From Sphingomonas sp. Leaf20 (GTDB lineage: Bacteria; Pseudomonadota; Alphaproteobacteria; Sphingomonadales; Sphingomonadaceae): DNA of 64,000 bases. The stretch's first letter is position 1; every line of letters begins with the position of its first letter. The DNA lies in assembly GCF_001421535.1 (NCBI RefSeq), contig NZ_LMKN01000001.1, positions 1-64,000 of the forward strand, in the 5' to 3' direction. The translations under genes and the position numbers were made by a program. Below the pieces are notes generated by a model, which worked only from the letters and a program-made list of their open reading frames with translations, was not told where the DNA came from and made no database searches. Below, one piece after another: positions 18,716 to 29,100 of this stretch.

Positions 18716-19528
18716 TCAACCCGGGATACGAACGCTAACCCGGCGGAAGCGCGCCTCGATGAAGCTGTAGACGCCGAACAGTCCCAGCCCGATGCCGGTC
18801 GCCGCCAGCAGCCACTTCCCGCCCGGCTGATCCTGCAGCATCGCGAGCGCGTCGGCCATGCCGCCCGCCTCGGTGGCGTGCGACTGCCAAGCCGCCACGG
18901 CGAAGAACCCCGCGACGATCGCGAACACGACCGCGCGCGCACCATAGCCCAGCCGACCCATCGTGCAGACATAGGAGGGCAGCGACGAATCATTGTGCAG
19001 GTCGCGGATGAAATTACCCTTCCACGCCTTTTGCGCCTGCATCAGTGCTGCCGCGAGAATGCCGATCGCGACTGCCGCCACCAGAAACCGCCCGAGCGGA
19101 ACGGACAACAGCCACGCGGTCCAGTCGCGTGCGCTGTCGTCGCCGGGCGATCGGCCACCCGAACCCGTCGCCGGATGCAGCGCCAGCCGCGCCGCCGTCC
19201 AAGCCAGGATCAAGTGCGCAACGCCGCTGACGACATGCCCGATCCGCTTCACCGCACCCTTGGCATCCTGCATGATCCGCTCCGGATCCGCGATCGCCTC
19301 GGTCAACCGCCATATCGCATAGCCCAGCAGCCCCGCCGCCACGATCGCGAGGATCACCACGCCCAGCTTCTCGTCCGCGAGCGACCCGATAGCGCCCTGA
19401 TTGTCGGCGATCGTCCCGCCGCGCATCGCCGCATCGACCGCGAACCAGCCGACCAGAAGGTACACCAGGCCGCGTGCGGCAAAGCCAAGCCGCGCAAGCT
19501 GCGTCGCGCGTGCATCCGAAATCGTCAC
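18716..19528 (-). CDS. DUF1206 integral membrane protein
   Basis: A 270-residue protein with about six membrane helices arranged as three repeats of a two-helix unit (LARLGFAARGLVYLLVGWFA, KRIGHVVSGVAHLILAWTAA, MGRLGYGARAVVFAIVAGFFA). That threefold R/K-G-x-A pattern is the DUF1206 signature. The start is taken as GTG at 19528, preceded by GGGGGA at seven bases; the longer frame upstream is an Arg-rich non-conserved leader. The function of the family is unknown. Confidence 0.82.
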   Translation of the reverse strand: MTISDARATQLARLGFAARGLVYLLVGWFAVDAAMRGGTIADNQGAIGSLADEKLGVVILAIVAAGLLGYAIWRLTEAIADPERIMQDAKGAVKRIGHVVSGVAHLILAWTAARLALHPATGSGGRSPGDDSARDWTAWLLSVPLGRFLVAAVAIGILAAALMQAQKAWKGNFIRDLHNDSSLPSYVCTMGRLGYGARAVVFAIVAGFFAVAAWQSHATEAGGMADALAMLQDQPGGKWLLAATGIGLGLFGVYSFIEARFRRVSVRIPG

Positions 19529-19601
19529 CGCATTCCCCCGGTTCGTTACGCGTGCACAACACTCGGCATGACGCGACGTTCCGGCAAGGATCGGACGGGC
19601 C

Positions 19602-20417
19602 CTAGCTCCCCCAGGCCGCGACCGGCGGCAGGGCGCCTGTTTCGGGCTTCGCGAACAGATACCCCTGACACAACCGCACGCCGAGCGCGCGCAGCGTCGC
19701 GAGTTCGCCGGGCGTCTCGATCCCCTCGGCAAGCGGCTCGATCCCGAGGTCCGCGCCGAGCGCGACCACCGCCGCAACGATCGAGCGCTTGACCGCCGAC
19801 GTATCGATGCCGCGGATCAGCATCATGTCGAGCTTGATGACGTCGGGGTGCAATTCCGCGAGCAGCCCGAGCCCGGCATAACCCGCACCGAAATCGTCGA
19901 TCGCGGTCGTGAAGCCCTGCGCGCGGTAAGCCGCGATGATCCTACGGACATGCGCGACGTCCTGCATCCGCTCGTTCTCGGTGAATTCGAACATCAGGTT
20001 GCGCTTGTCGAACCCGACGCGCGCCGCCGCCGCCAGCGTCGCGCGGATGCACGCATTGGGCTCGTACACCGCGTTCGGCATGAAATTGATCGACAGCTTG
20101 ATGTCGCCGCCGGGCACGAACAGCGCGCCGGCCATCTCGACCGCCCGGACCCGGCACGCCTGATCGAACGCATAGATCATGTCCGCCGAAACCCGGTCGA
20201 GCACCGTCTGCGCGCCCTCGCCACCGGCACCGCGAACCAGCGCCTCATACGCCCAGATCTTGCCGGTCAGGATGTCGATGATTGGCTGAAACGCCATCGT
20301 GAAGCCGAAGGGCACCCCGCCTCCGCTCCGGCAGGCGCCGCAACGCTGCGTACCGCCTGCAGCGTTCTGCGCATTCCGCCCGACGGCGACGAGGGGGACA
20401 CGGTCCATGAAGCTCAT
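19602..20417 (-). CDS. EAL-domain cyclic-di-GMP phosphodiesterase
   Basis: About 271 residues, a stand-alone EAL domain that hydrolyses c-di-GMP. Key active-site segments are intact: YEALVRG (the EAL motif), LSINFMPNAV with the metal-ligand Asn, FEFTENERM with Glu, IDDFGAGYAGL with the double Asp, KLDMMLIRG with Lys, and AEGIET with Glu. The N-terminus has a short Cys-containing lead (QRCGACRSGGG) that might sense redox or bind metal. Starts at 20417 and 20408 are both possible. It has no GGDEF or sensory domain. Confidence 0.87.
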   Translation of the reverse strand: MSFMDRVPLVAVGRNAQNAAGGTQRCGACRSGGGVPFGFTMAFQPIIDILTGKIWAYEALVRGAGGEGAQTVLDRVSADMIYAFDQACRVRAVEMAGALFVPGGDIKLSINFMPNAVYEPNACIRATLAAAARVGFDKRNLMFEFTENERMQDVAHVRRIIAAYRAQGFTTAIDDFGAGYAGLGLLAELHPDVIKLDMMLIRGIDTSAVKRSIVAAVVALGADLGIEPLAEGIETPGELATLRALGVRLCQGYLFAKPETGALPPVAAWGS

Positions 20418-20570
20418 CGTCAATTCCAGGCGCACGTCGGCGAAATACGGTCATGAGAAACGGCGCGACCACGCCCCGCACTCTGTGAATGCAACTCATG
20501 TATATTGCATGGATTAATAAACCGTCTTGGCGATGGCCCAGGCTTGTGCGCCCGCGGTCGCAGTCCCGGA

Positions 20571-21242
20571 TCAGTTGACGGGGGGCTTGCGACGATAGCT
20601 CAGCGCCTCGGCGATATGGATCCGTGTCACCTCGGGCGCGGCGGCGAGATCGGCGATCGTCCGGCCGACGCGGAGAATCCGCGTATAGCCGCGCGCGGTC
20701 AGCCGCATCGCCTCGGCCGCCTGCGCGAGCAGCTTGCGACCCGCAGCATCGGGCGTCGCAACGGCATCGAGGACGGGGCCATCCGCCTCGGCATTGGTCC
20801 GCACGGGATGATCCCGATAGCGCTCGACCTGAACCGCGCGCGCTGCGGCTACGCGTGCACCGACAGCCGCCGACCGTTCCCCCGCGGGCGGCATCACCAG
20901 ATCCGCCGCCGTCACCGCCCTGACCTCGACGTGCAGGTCGATCCGGTCGAGCAGCGGCCCCGACACCTTGGCCTGATAGTCCGCAGCGCAACGCGGCGCG
21001 CGTGAACAGGCGAGGCTTGCATCCCCCAGATGTCCGCACCGGCACGGGTTCATCGCGGCGATCAACTGGACGCGGGCTGGAAACGTGACGTGCGCATTGG
21101 CGCGTGCGACGCTGATCGTCCCGGTCTCGAGCGGCTGGCGCAGCGAATCGAGCACCGCGCGCTGAAATTCCGGAAGTTCGTCGAGGAACAGCACGCCGAG
21201 ATGCGCGAGGCTCACCTCGCCCGGCTTGACCTTGAGCCCGCC
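20571..21242 (-). pseudogene. comM: 3' fragment of comM (YifB family Mg-chelatase-like AAA+ ATPase), cut by a transposon
   Basis: About 223 codons of the C-terminal part of ComM/YifB. It begins at GGLKVKPGEVSLAHLG and includes Walker B (GVLFLDELPEF), the arginine-finger region (AAMNPCRCGHLGD, GPLLDRIDLHVEV) and the conserved C-terminal helices (RGYTRILRVGRTIADL). The 5' half, with the Lon-like domain and Walker A, is missing. The reading frame runs straight into foreign AT-richer DNA at 21243, where a Tn7-like end begins with TGT. ComM is a branch-migration helicase for natural transformation in other bacteria; this copy is dead. No 5' fragment is seen elsewhere in the window. Confidence 0.92.
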
Positions 21243-21614
21243 TGTAAAGCAGGTACACCGGTTTGCACTGCCCACCCGCCCGCACCCGGCTCGGCTCGCA
21301 CTAACGTTTGCACTGAGGCTGGCTGAGCATTGCACTACATTCGCATACGGGCACCGCGATAGCATTGGTGCGAAACTAGTTCGTCTGAACTTCTTTCCCA
21401 TCAGATTAACAATCGTTCGCTAATACCCCCTCATTTACATGACGCTCTTGATCAATGATGGTAGTCAGCAAGTGTCCGGATAACGGTTCACCTTGAAGCA
21501 TTTCGGACACCCTCTCCCACTAAGTCAATGTAGACTCACCCGGGCGAAAGTAGCATTACCGACATCAGCGCACATAGTTTGCAGTGCCTAGTCAGCACGG
21601 AGATTTTCAAGGCG
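21243..21614 (+). mobile_element. Left end of a Tn7-like transposon with transposase-binding repeats
   Basis: Foreign sequence starts at 21243 with TGT, the usual terminal triplet of Tn7/Tn5053-type elements, abutting comM. Within the next 100 bases GTTTGCACTG occurs at 21261-21270 and 21306-21315, and a variant GCATTGCACT at 21327-21336, all in the same orientation. This array is what TnsB/TniA-type transposases bind. A further inverted repeat GTGTCCG (21472-21478)/CGGACAC (21504-21510) lies before tniA and could regulate it. Apart from the tniA leader no gene is seen here. Base composition drops sharply relative to the chromosome to the left. Confidence 0.85.
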
Positions 21615-23342
21615 ATGAAGGGTATCGAAGACCAAGTAGAGCCTTTAACCATAGACGGCTCGGAAATGTCCGACCGTCAAATGAAGAAAGCTCTCGAACG
21701 AAAGCCCATTATTGATTCGCTTTTGCTATCTAGCCAAAATACCGGCGAGCAGGTCCGGGAAGCCGCAGGGAAGCTCCATTGCTCGCCCAGGACGGTTTGG
21801 TATCTAATCAAACGTTATGGGGCTACCCGGCGCCTAGTTGATCTTGCTCCAAGACAAGGCCACGGGCGCAGTGGCATGACATTCATTAAACCTGAGGTGG
21901 AAGACGTCATCTCTGAGGTTTTAGATGGGTTTCATCTCAGCCGCATGCGACCAACGGTTACTCAGACCGTAATGGAGATCAGACGCAAGTGCGCCTCGGC
22001 GGGTCTTCCGCCTCCCGATGAAGGCACGATTAAACGCCGGCTAAAAAAGATTCCGGATATCGAGATCGTAGCGGCCCGAGAAGGCAAGAAATTCGCCCGC
22101 GAACGATACAAAGCGATGCCAGGAAAAACGTTGGATACGCAATGGCCACTTCAGAGAATACAGATAGACCACACGATGGTTGATTTGATTGTCGTAGACG
22201 AGTTGAATAGGCAACCACTAAGACGACCATACTTGACGATAGCAATAGATGAGTTTTCGCGCGCAATTCTCGGCTTCCACTTAAGCTTAGAGGCTCCTTC
22301 TGCGACATCTGTCGGTCTCTGCCTCGTTCATAGCATCTTGCCGAAAGAGCAATGGGCGGGGCGAATAGGTTTACAATTTGATTGGCCAATGCACGGGCGA
22401 CCGGACTGCCTCTATGTCGACAATGGCTCAGACTTTCATTCGGAGGCGGTCGAAAAGGGCTGCATCGCTTGGGGAATGAATATCGAATACCGCCCGCCGG
22501 GAATGCCGCATTTTGGAGGCATCGTCGAACGTATGATGCGAACTGCCATGGGAGCGGTCAAGATATTGCCCGGAGCGACCGGTGGCTCAATCGCCGAAAA
22601 GGGAGACCGTGACCCTGATGCCGGCGCGGCTATGACATTGAAAGAGTTGGAACGCTTTTTCGCAACTTTTTTTGCCGGTCAGTATCATCGAACTCCCCAT
22701 TCTTATCACAGCAAGACGCCCAATACCCGATGGAGAGAAGGCATCTTCGGCACCGCATCTCAACCTGGGCGCGGCATCCCGCCATTGATTAATGACCCGG
22801 AACGCTTGTTAATAGATTTTTTACCCCTGGAGCGTCGGCGCATCACGCAACGCGGCATTCGCTGGGGCGGCGTCCATTACATGGACGATGTTTTACGGGA
22901 GTACATGGGCTCCAATAACGCGGATCCATTCATAGTTCGACGAGATCCAAGAGATGTATCAGCTATTTGGTTTTTATCGCCGAATGATGGTCGCTACTAT
23001 CACATCCGTTCCCGAGACATTGCTAGGCCGTCAGTATCTCTTTGGGAGCTCGAAGCGGCACGCCAAAAGGTGAGATTGGAAAGAAATTCTGACTATGACG
23101 AGACCGCCCTGTTTGAGGCCGTCGAAGCGCAGCGCCGCATCGTCGAAAAAGCTGCGGAAAGTAAAGCGGCCGCTCGAAGAGGTCGCCTCGCCGTTGAAAG
23201 GCGCGCACGAAACGCAGAAGGCACACACGCATCGTACGAAGGACAAGGTGACGACACCGCCCGTTCCAGCTCCCATAGGCCTTGGAGCTTCTCCAAACTG
23301 CCTGACTTGCCAGAAGATGATATTTTTGAGATCGACGAATGA
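21615..23342 (+). CDS. tniA: TniA/TnsB-type DDE transposase
   Basis: A 575-residue transposase from the ATG at 21615 (a TTG start at 21579 would add 12 residues). An N-terminal helix-turn-helix region (GEQVREAAGKLHCSPRTVWYLIKRYG) is followed by an rve integrase core with the DDE triad Asp185 (QIDHTMVD), Asp269 (VDNGSDF) and Glu305 (GIVERMM), then a Mu-type C-terminal beta-barrel (RGIRWGGVHYMDD). It cuts and joins transposon ends, working with TniB and TniQ. It overlaps tniB by four bases. Base composition is closer to 50% GC than its surroundings, consistent with recent transfer. Confidence 0.93.
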   Translation: MKGIEDQVEPLTIDGSEMSDRQMKKALERKPIIDSLLLSSQNTGEQVREAAGKLHCSPRTVWYLIKRYGATRRLVDLAPRQGHGRSGMTFIKPEVEDVISEVLDGFHLSRMRPTVTQTVMEIRRKCASAGLPPPDEGTIKRRLKKIPDIEIVAAREGKKFARERYKAMPGKTLDTQWPLQRIQIDHTMVDLIVVDELNRQPLRRPYLTIAIDEFSRAILGFHLSLEAPSATSVGLCLVHSILPKEQWAGRIGLQFDWPMHGRPDCLYVDNGSDFHSEAVEKGCIAWGMNIEYRPPGMPHFGGIVERMMRTAMGAVKILPGATGGSIAEKGDRDPDAGAAMTLKELERFFATFFAGQYHRTPHSYHSKTPNTRWREGIFGTASQPGRGIPPLINDPERLLIDFLPLERRRITQRGIRWGGVHYMDDVLREYMGSNNADPFIVRRDPRDVSAIWFLSPNDGRYYHIRSRDIARPSVSLWELEAARQKVRLERNSDYDETALFEAVEAQRRIVEKAAESKAAARRGRLAVERRARNAEGTHASYEGQGDDTARSSSHRPWSFSKLPDLPEDDIFEIDE

Positions 23343-24247
23343 CGGACGACCGCCGCCTTTCGAAAACGGCGCGGGATTTACTCGGCTCGACTGCAGAGAC
23401 GCGGATCAATGCGATCCAGAGTATCCCTTTTATATCCTACGCAGCGGCAAAACTCATTCGAGCGCGGATGGAGCAAATCGTCATCGCGCCGAGGTCGCAC
23501 CGCCCAGCAAGCATGTTAATTGCCGGTTCCACCAACAATGGGAAAACAATGTTAGTGCGACGATTTGTTGAATCTCATCCTGACTTTGATGACCCTGACG
23601 CAGACGCGTCATTAGCTTCAGTTCTTTACGTGCAGATGCCTCCCACCCCCGATCCGCGCCAATTTTATATGGCCATACTCGACCGACTACAGTCACCGGT
23701 ACGAAGAACTGCTGTTTTAAGTCAGCTTCAAAGCCAGACAATACGCCTTTTAGGCTTAGTAAACACCAAGGTCTTAGTTATAGATGAGATTCATAACATA
23801 CATGCCGGTAGAATAGAGCATCAGCGGGGCTTTTTGAATCTCCTCAGGTACATATCCAATGAGCACGGTATTCATCTGATTGCCTGCGGATTAGCAACAT
23901 CTGTAAGAGCCCTACAATCGGATGAACAACTTGCTAACCGTTTCGAGCATTGGCCCTTACCGAAATGGCGGGTTGATGGTTACACCAAGGCACTTTTAAA
24001 CACTATTGAGACGCTCCTGCCATTGAGAAAACAGTCAAGCCTATCTGATCCCGAATTGATTAAGCGTATTGTAGGGCTTTCTGAAGGGACCATAGGAGAA
24101 ATAGTAAGATTGATATTATCCGCTGCTTGCGAAGCGATCCGGTCTGGTCAAGAGTTTGTGGATAACATACTCATAGACGAACTTCGATGGATTCCTCCCA
24201 GTGAACGTCGTGCTGCTGCGGAGCACATGCTTGGGGTGAGAACGTAA
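23339..24247 (+). CDS. tniB: TniB/TnsC-type AAA+ ATPase, transposition regulator
   Basis: A 302-residue AAA+ ATPase with Walker A GSTNNGKT at 63-70 and Walker B VLVIDEIHN (Asp149, Glu150). A sensor-like segment LIACGLATSVRAL follows. In Tn5053- and Tn7-type systems this protein polymerises on target DNA, links the target selector TniQ to the transposase TniA and gives target immunity. It overlaps the tniA stop (ATGA) and its own stop is followed at once by the GTG start of tniQ, so the three genes are translationally linked. Confidence 0.93.
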   Translation: MTDDRRLSKTARDLLGSTAETRINAIQSIPFISYAAAKLIRARMEQIVIAPRSHRPASMLIAGSTNNGKTMLVRRFVESHPDFDDPDADASLASVLYVQMPPTPDPRQFYMAILDRLQSPVRRTAVLSQLQSQTIRLLGLVNTKVLVIDEIHNIHAGRIEHQRGFLNLLRYISNEHGIHLIACGLATSVRALQSDEQLANRFEHWPLPKWRVDGYTKALLNTIETLLPLRKQSSLSDPELIKRIVGLSEGTIGEIVRLILSAACEAIRSGQEFVDNILIDELRWIPPSERRAAAEHMLGVRT

Positions 24248-25279
24248 GTGTCCCAACTCCTGCCGTGGCGCCCAAAGCCGTATGATGACGAGATTCTCTC
24301 GTCATGGTTACGACGTGTTGCTTATGGCAACTCATCTAAGCTGCATACATTTTGCCATCTTAAGTGGCCTGGCCTTCAGATATGGAATAGAGACTTAGAC
24401 TCTTTAGGATCTCGGTCTTTCATCAACGACCTTTGTGTGATGACGGGAACCGCTGAAAATCGAGGGCATGCTACATCACTGAGATCTCTAGAAGGCATCG
24501 TATTTGATAGACTTAGATTGACCGGCCTTACCCGTTGGATTCTGCCTTTGGGCATCTATCATCGAACCAGGAGGCGCTCCGGACAACAATGGTGCCCTTC
24601 CTGCTTAAAAGAAGGAAAGGCCCCATATTATAGAAGGGCGTGGCGACTGGGATTCTCTACAACGTGCTCTAGCCACGGATATGTATTAGCAGATCGTTGT
24701 CATCAGTGTGCACTACCAGCATCCCCTCATCGCGGGGAGGATCCATACTGCAGCCATTGCTTCACCGATCGTCGGGACCATCCTACGATGTTCGGGGACG
24801 CCCTGACACTGCAGCTCGAACATCGCATGCGAGCAACGTGGTTAGGCCCGCCCTCCGCCATGCCCGAGCTTGGGTGTGGGCACCCGCTCAGCTATTTCAC
24901 GCTCGTCCGTCAAATTCTAAGCATTGTGACGTCTAACCCCCGAGCCAGTCGACTCAGGGACGTAGTTTGTCGAGAGCATGGCTTAGATCCGGCGCCCCCC
25001 CTATTTGAGTCGAAGCTGCCGATGCCTGAGTTTCTTTCGGTTATTGAACGCCATCGTATGATGGCAATCGTAGCTCGACTTCTTCAGGGCTGGCCCTTCA
25101 AATTTGTCGCGTTTTGCGCGGAGGCTGGAATGTGGCGATCGTGGGCCATCAGAGGAAACTCTGGAGTCCTGCCGTTCGCTTACGATGCAGTTATTGATAC
25201 ATATTTGACATCACCTGACGTGCCGCCTCGCAAGCTCAAGCCAGTGCGCTTATCAGCGACCTCCCACGGTCATCCATGA
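24248..25279 (+). CDS. tniQ: TniQ family transposon target-selection protein
   Basis: A 343-residue protein with a GTG start directly after tniB. The N-terminal TniQ domain opens with LLPWRPKPYDDEILSSWLRRVAYGN, and zinc-finger pairs follow: WCPSCLKE, an intervening CSSHG, and CHQCALPAS...CSHC. The C-terminal half carries basic helices for DNA contact. Family members (TniQ/TnsD) choose the insertion site. Since this copy lies in an element that cut comM, the comM sequence is its likely attachment site (inference). No crRNA-guided Cas genes or CRISPR array accompany it. Confidence 0.92.
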   Translation: MSQLLPWRPKPYDDEILSSWLRRVAYGNSSKLHTFCHLKWPGLQIWNRDLDSLGSRSFINDLCVMTGTAENRGHATSLRSLEGIVFDRLRLTGLTRWILPLGIYHRTRRRSGQQWCPSCLKEGKAPYYRRAWRLGFSTTCSSHGYVLADRCHQCALPASPHRGEDPYCSHCFTDRRDHPTMFGDALTLQLEHRMRATWLGPPSAMPELGCGHPLSYFTLVRQILSIVTSNPRASRLRDVVCREHGLDPAPPLFESKLPMPEFLSVIERHRMMAIVARLLQGWPFKFVAFCAEAGMWRSWAIRGNSGVLPFAYDAVIDTYLTSPDVPPRKLKPVRLSATSHGHP

Positions 25280-25399
25280 GTACCGATGCACTTCGTCATG
25301 TAATCATGCATGTTGGCGTCGTTCCACGGCTTCGGTCTTAGAAGCACGACACGACATGCGAGGCGCCGTCGCTTTGGTTGGTTCAGAATAGGAAACGGC

Positions 25400-25744
25400 A
25401 TGATCGGTTGGAGAATTACAATTTATCGACAGCCGCCTGATAACTGTCCTTCGAATTTGACCCGGACTTCAGTGCTGGCCGATTGGAAGGTTGGGTCTAG
25501 AGGTATAATCTGGCTTGATCAACTGGTCGAGCACGGGGAGGCCCAACTGGTGAAGACCGGTGGGTATCCTAACCTATACACGGCGTTGGCGGGATCGATC
25601 GTGCCGCTATTTCTTGGAGAGGTACCTCCAGCAGAAGACGACGTGCCGTGGCGTATGCCACGGGAAATTACTATCAAGCGCGCTGAGCTGGCGCTGTGCC
25701 AAGCCAACGAAGTACTGACTATCACGGTGTGGGATCAGAGCTGA
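25400..25744 (+). CDS. Hypothetical cargo protein
   Basis: A 114-residue protein starting at the ATG at 25400, which has an AGGAAA ribosome site six bases upstream; an earlier start at 25310 adds an Arg-rich leader unlike the rest. Sequence features: MIGWRITIYRQ, a basic loop, the phrase WLDQLVEHGEAQLVKTGGYPNLYTALAG and a soluble beta-rich C-terminus. No known motif or membrane segment is recognised. It follows tniQ by 120 bases on the same strand and may be an accessory of the transposon or simple cargo. Confidence 0.6.
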   Translation: MIGWRITIYRQPPDNCPSNLTRTSVLADWKVGSRGIIWLDQLVEHGEAQLVKTGGYPNLYTALAGSIVPLFLGEVPPAEDDVPWRMPREITIKRAELALCQANEVLTITVWDQS

Positions 25745-25824
25745 ACGCTGGCCAATGGCGAGGTGGGGGTAACCATCGCTAACTTCGTGAAGCATGATAG
25801 CAGCTGGCTCAGGTAATATAGCAC

Positions 25825-26112
25825 TCACGGTTCGGACACCTCTTCATAACAGCCGGCGCGCCGCAGCTGGCGGACGATCCCGTTGAACGCCGCGGTCACT
25901 CCCTGTGCCCTGCCGATCTCGTTCTCTTGGGCTGCAGCATCCCAGTAGAGTTCGAGTGGCCAACGTTCCGGGCAGTGCGGGAGCAGGCAGCGCAGTGCTA
26001 ACCGGATCTCGACGACGTCGACGCGCGCGTCCGAGCAGCGCGCAACGCCGCCCCGCAAGATATGCACCGACAGCGCGATGACAACGCGTTGATGGCGGAC
26101 GAGCTTTGCCAT
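25825..26112 (-). CDS. Small hypothetical protein at the end of the dnaE2 operon
   Basis: A 95-residue protein whose ATG at 26112 overlaps the dnaE2 stop (TGATG), so it is the last gene of the imuA-imuB-dnaE2 transcript. The N-terminal half is basic and hydrophobic (KLVRHQRVVIALSVHILRGGVARCSDARVDVVEIRLALRCLLPHCPERWP), and it has four scattered cysteines. No known motif is recognised. Its coupling to the mutasome operon suggests, but does not show, a role in DNA damage. Confidence 0.6.
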   Translation of the reverse strand: MAKLVRHQRVVIALSVHILRGGVARCSDARVDVVEIRLALRCLLPHCPERWPLELYWDAAAQENEIGRAQGVTAAFNGIVRQLRRAGCYEEVSEP

Positions 26113-29100
26113 CAATGAAAGTCGTGAGATTTGAACTTCATGACGGCTTCCGGATCCATGCCGTCCGCATGGGGTGGCCAGTAAGAGTTGCGCGGGTTCG
26201 GGCTCCAGCCCTTGTCGCCGCGATCGGGGGAGCCGGCATGCTTCGCACCGTCACCGCGCCCGGTCCGGTGCGGGAACGACATCTCGCCGACCCGGTGCAG
26301 AAGATCGCCGTGGTCAATGATCCGGTCGCAGATGACGTGGATGACCTCGCCCTCCTTCTGCACCCTGCCCTTCATGCCGATCATCGACGCGGACATGACG
26401 GTACGGCGCTGGCGCTCGAACCGATCGGGCCACAGGATGCCGTTGGCGATCCCGGTCTCGTCTTCGATCGTGATGAACAGAACGCCTTTGGCAGACCCCG
26501 GCTTCTGGCGAACGAGGATGATGCCGGCGACTTCGACATGCCGTCCGTCGCGAATGGTGGCCAGGTCTGCGCATTTGGTCACGCCACGCCTGGCCAGCTC
26601 GTCACGGACGAAGGTCAGCGGATGCGCACGCAACGAGAGCTGCAGCGCGCGGTAGTCCTCGATCACCTCACGACCGTCGGTCAGTGGGCGCAGTTCGACA
26701 TCAGGCTCGATCCCTTCCGCGCTGATCGCTTGGTCGGCGCGATCGGCTGCGGCGAACAACGGCAACGGCGCTTCGCTGAGCCCCCTCACCTTCCATAAGC
26801 CCTGCCGACGATCGGCACCGAAGCTATGGAAGGCATCGCCGTCGGCGAGCTTCTCGATCGCGGCACGCTGCACGCCAGATCGCCGCCATACGTCCTCGAC
26901 ACTCTCGAACGCGGCCAGCTCGCGCGCGCCGACGATCTTGGCGCCATCCGCGTTGGACAAGCCGCGGATCTGCCGGAGCCCCAACCGTACGGCAAAGTAC
27001 CGCCCGCCATAGGGCTCCAGCGTGCAGTCCCAGCGGCTTGCGTTGACGCAAGGGGGACGAACCACTACGCCGTGCTCGCGCGCATCGCGCACGATCTGTG
27101 CGGGCGCGTAGAAGCCCATCGGCTGCGCGTTCATAAGGCTCGCGCAGAACACGTCCGGGTGATGATGCTTCATCCACGACGAGGCGTAGGAGATCTTGGC
27201 GAACGAGGCGGCGTGGCTCTCGGGGAAGCCGTAGGACCCGAAGCCTTCAAGCTGCCGGAAGGTGCGCTCGGCAAACTCACGCGGATAGCCGCGCTCGACC
27301 ATGCCCCCGATAAGCTTTTCGCTAAAGTGCGACACGCCGCCTGTGAATTTGAACGTCGCCATGGCGCGGCGAAGCTGATCGGCTTCTGCCGGCGTGAAGC
27401 CCGCGCCGACGATCGCGACCTTCATCGCCTGCTCCTGGAACAGCGGCACGCCGAGGGTCTTCTCGAGCACCGCACGCAGCTCGGGTCGAGGGTACTCCGG
27501 CTTTTCCAGCCCTTCCCGTCGGCGCAGATACGGGTGGACCATGTCGCCTTGGATCGGTCCCGGCCGTACAATCGCGACCTGGATGACGAGATCATAGAAG
27601 CGCCGCGGCTTCATGCGGGGCAGCATCGACATTTGCGCGCGGCTTTCGATCTGGAAGGTGCCGAGCGTGTCAGCCTTCGAGATCATGGCGTAGACGTCGG
27701 GATCGTCGTCCTGCAGGTCGGCGAGGCCAACGCGCAGCCCCTTGTCCGCCTCGAGCATGTTGAACGCCCGGTTCATACAGCCAAGCATGCCGAGACCCAG
27801 TACGTCGACCTTCATGAACTTCAGCGCATCGATGTCGTCCTTGTCCCATTCGATGATCTGGCGGTCTTCCATCGCGGCAGGTTCGATCGGGACCAGATCG
27901 TCGAGCCGGTCATGGGTGAGGACGAAGCCACCTGGATGCTGCGACATGTGGCGCGGCACGCCGATCAGCTTGCGGGCCAGCTCGAGCGTCAGGCGCAGGC
28001 GACGATCGCCGATGTCGAGGTTCAACTCGTTGACCTGCTTCTCGCCGACACCTTCGGCCGACCACCCCCAAACCTGCCCGGCCAGTGACGAGGTCAGGTC
28101 TTCGGGCAGGCCGAGCGCCTTGCCGACGTCGCGCACGGCGCCACGCGCCCGGTAGCGTGTGACGACCGCAGTCAATGCCGAGTGGTTGCGGCCGTAGGTC
28201 TCATAGATCCACTGGATGATCTCTTCGCGGCGCTCATGCTCGAAATCGACGTCGATATCGGGCGGCTCGCGGCGCTCGCCACTGACGAACCGTTCGAACA
28301 GCAGCTCATGCTTGATCGGGTCGATCGAGGTGACGCCCAGCACGAAGCAGACGCAGGAATTGGCAGCCGAGCCGCGGCCCTGGCACAGGATCCCGCGCCG
28401 GCGCGCCTCACGGACGATCGCATAGACGGTCAGGAAATACGGCGCATAGCCAAGCTCGCCGATCAACCGCATCTCGTGGGCGATCTGCTCGGTATAGGCA
28501 GCCGGCACCGTACCGTTGAACATCGTGTCGACGGCGTCTTCCGCGAGCTTCTGCAGGGCCTCTTGCGCGGTCAGTCCGTCGATCAGCCGCTCGTGCGGGT
28601 ACTGATAGGCCAGTTCGCCCAGATCGAAAGTGCATAGACGGGCGATGTCGACGCTCGCACGCAACGCATCGGGATACGCCTTGAACCGCCGGACCATCTC
28701 GTCGGCGGATTTGAGCGCACGGTCGGCATTGACCTCGCGGCGGTAGCCGAGCTCGTCGACGGTGCATTTCTCGCGCACGGCCGTCACGACGTCCTGCAGC
28801 AGCCGCGCTTCCGGCGCGTGGTAGAGTACATCACCTGTCACCACTGCACGAACGCCAGCGCCGCCCGCCTGCCGCGCCAGCGCATCGATCCGCACGGCAT
28901 CGTCCGGCCGACGCCGCTGGAACAGCGCCATGTACCCGCGACGGCCATAGACCGTCTTCAGGTCGGCGAGCGCCGCCAGGTTCTCCTCGTCCGCCTCGTG
29001 CGGCAGCAGGATGGCGATCATGCCCTCCGACCAGGGTTCGAGGTCATGCCAGTGGAGAAGACATCCCCCCTTCCCCGCCCGCTTCTTGCCCAATGTCAGC

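Noticed and set aside
21579..21614. TTG start for tniA
   Set aside because: Possible, but the ATG at 21615 is simpler and keeps the transposase-binding region free of coding sequence; left as an alternative.
21243..25279. CRISPR-associated (CAST-type) transposon
   Set aside because: tniQ is present but no cas genes, CRISPR repeats or TnsA were seen near it.
25280..25824. Right end of a short Tn7-like element just after tniQ
   Set aside because: No mirrored GTTTGCACTG-type repeats or terminal ACA next to a comM-like duplication could be found.
26826..28088. 420-codon plus-strand frame opposite dnaE2
   Set aside because: Antisense artefact; no domain recognised.
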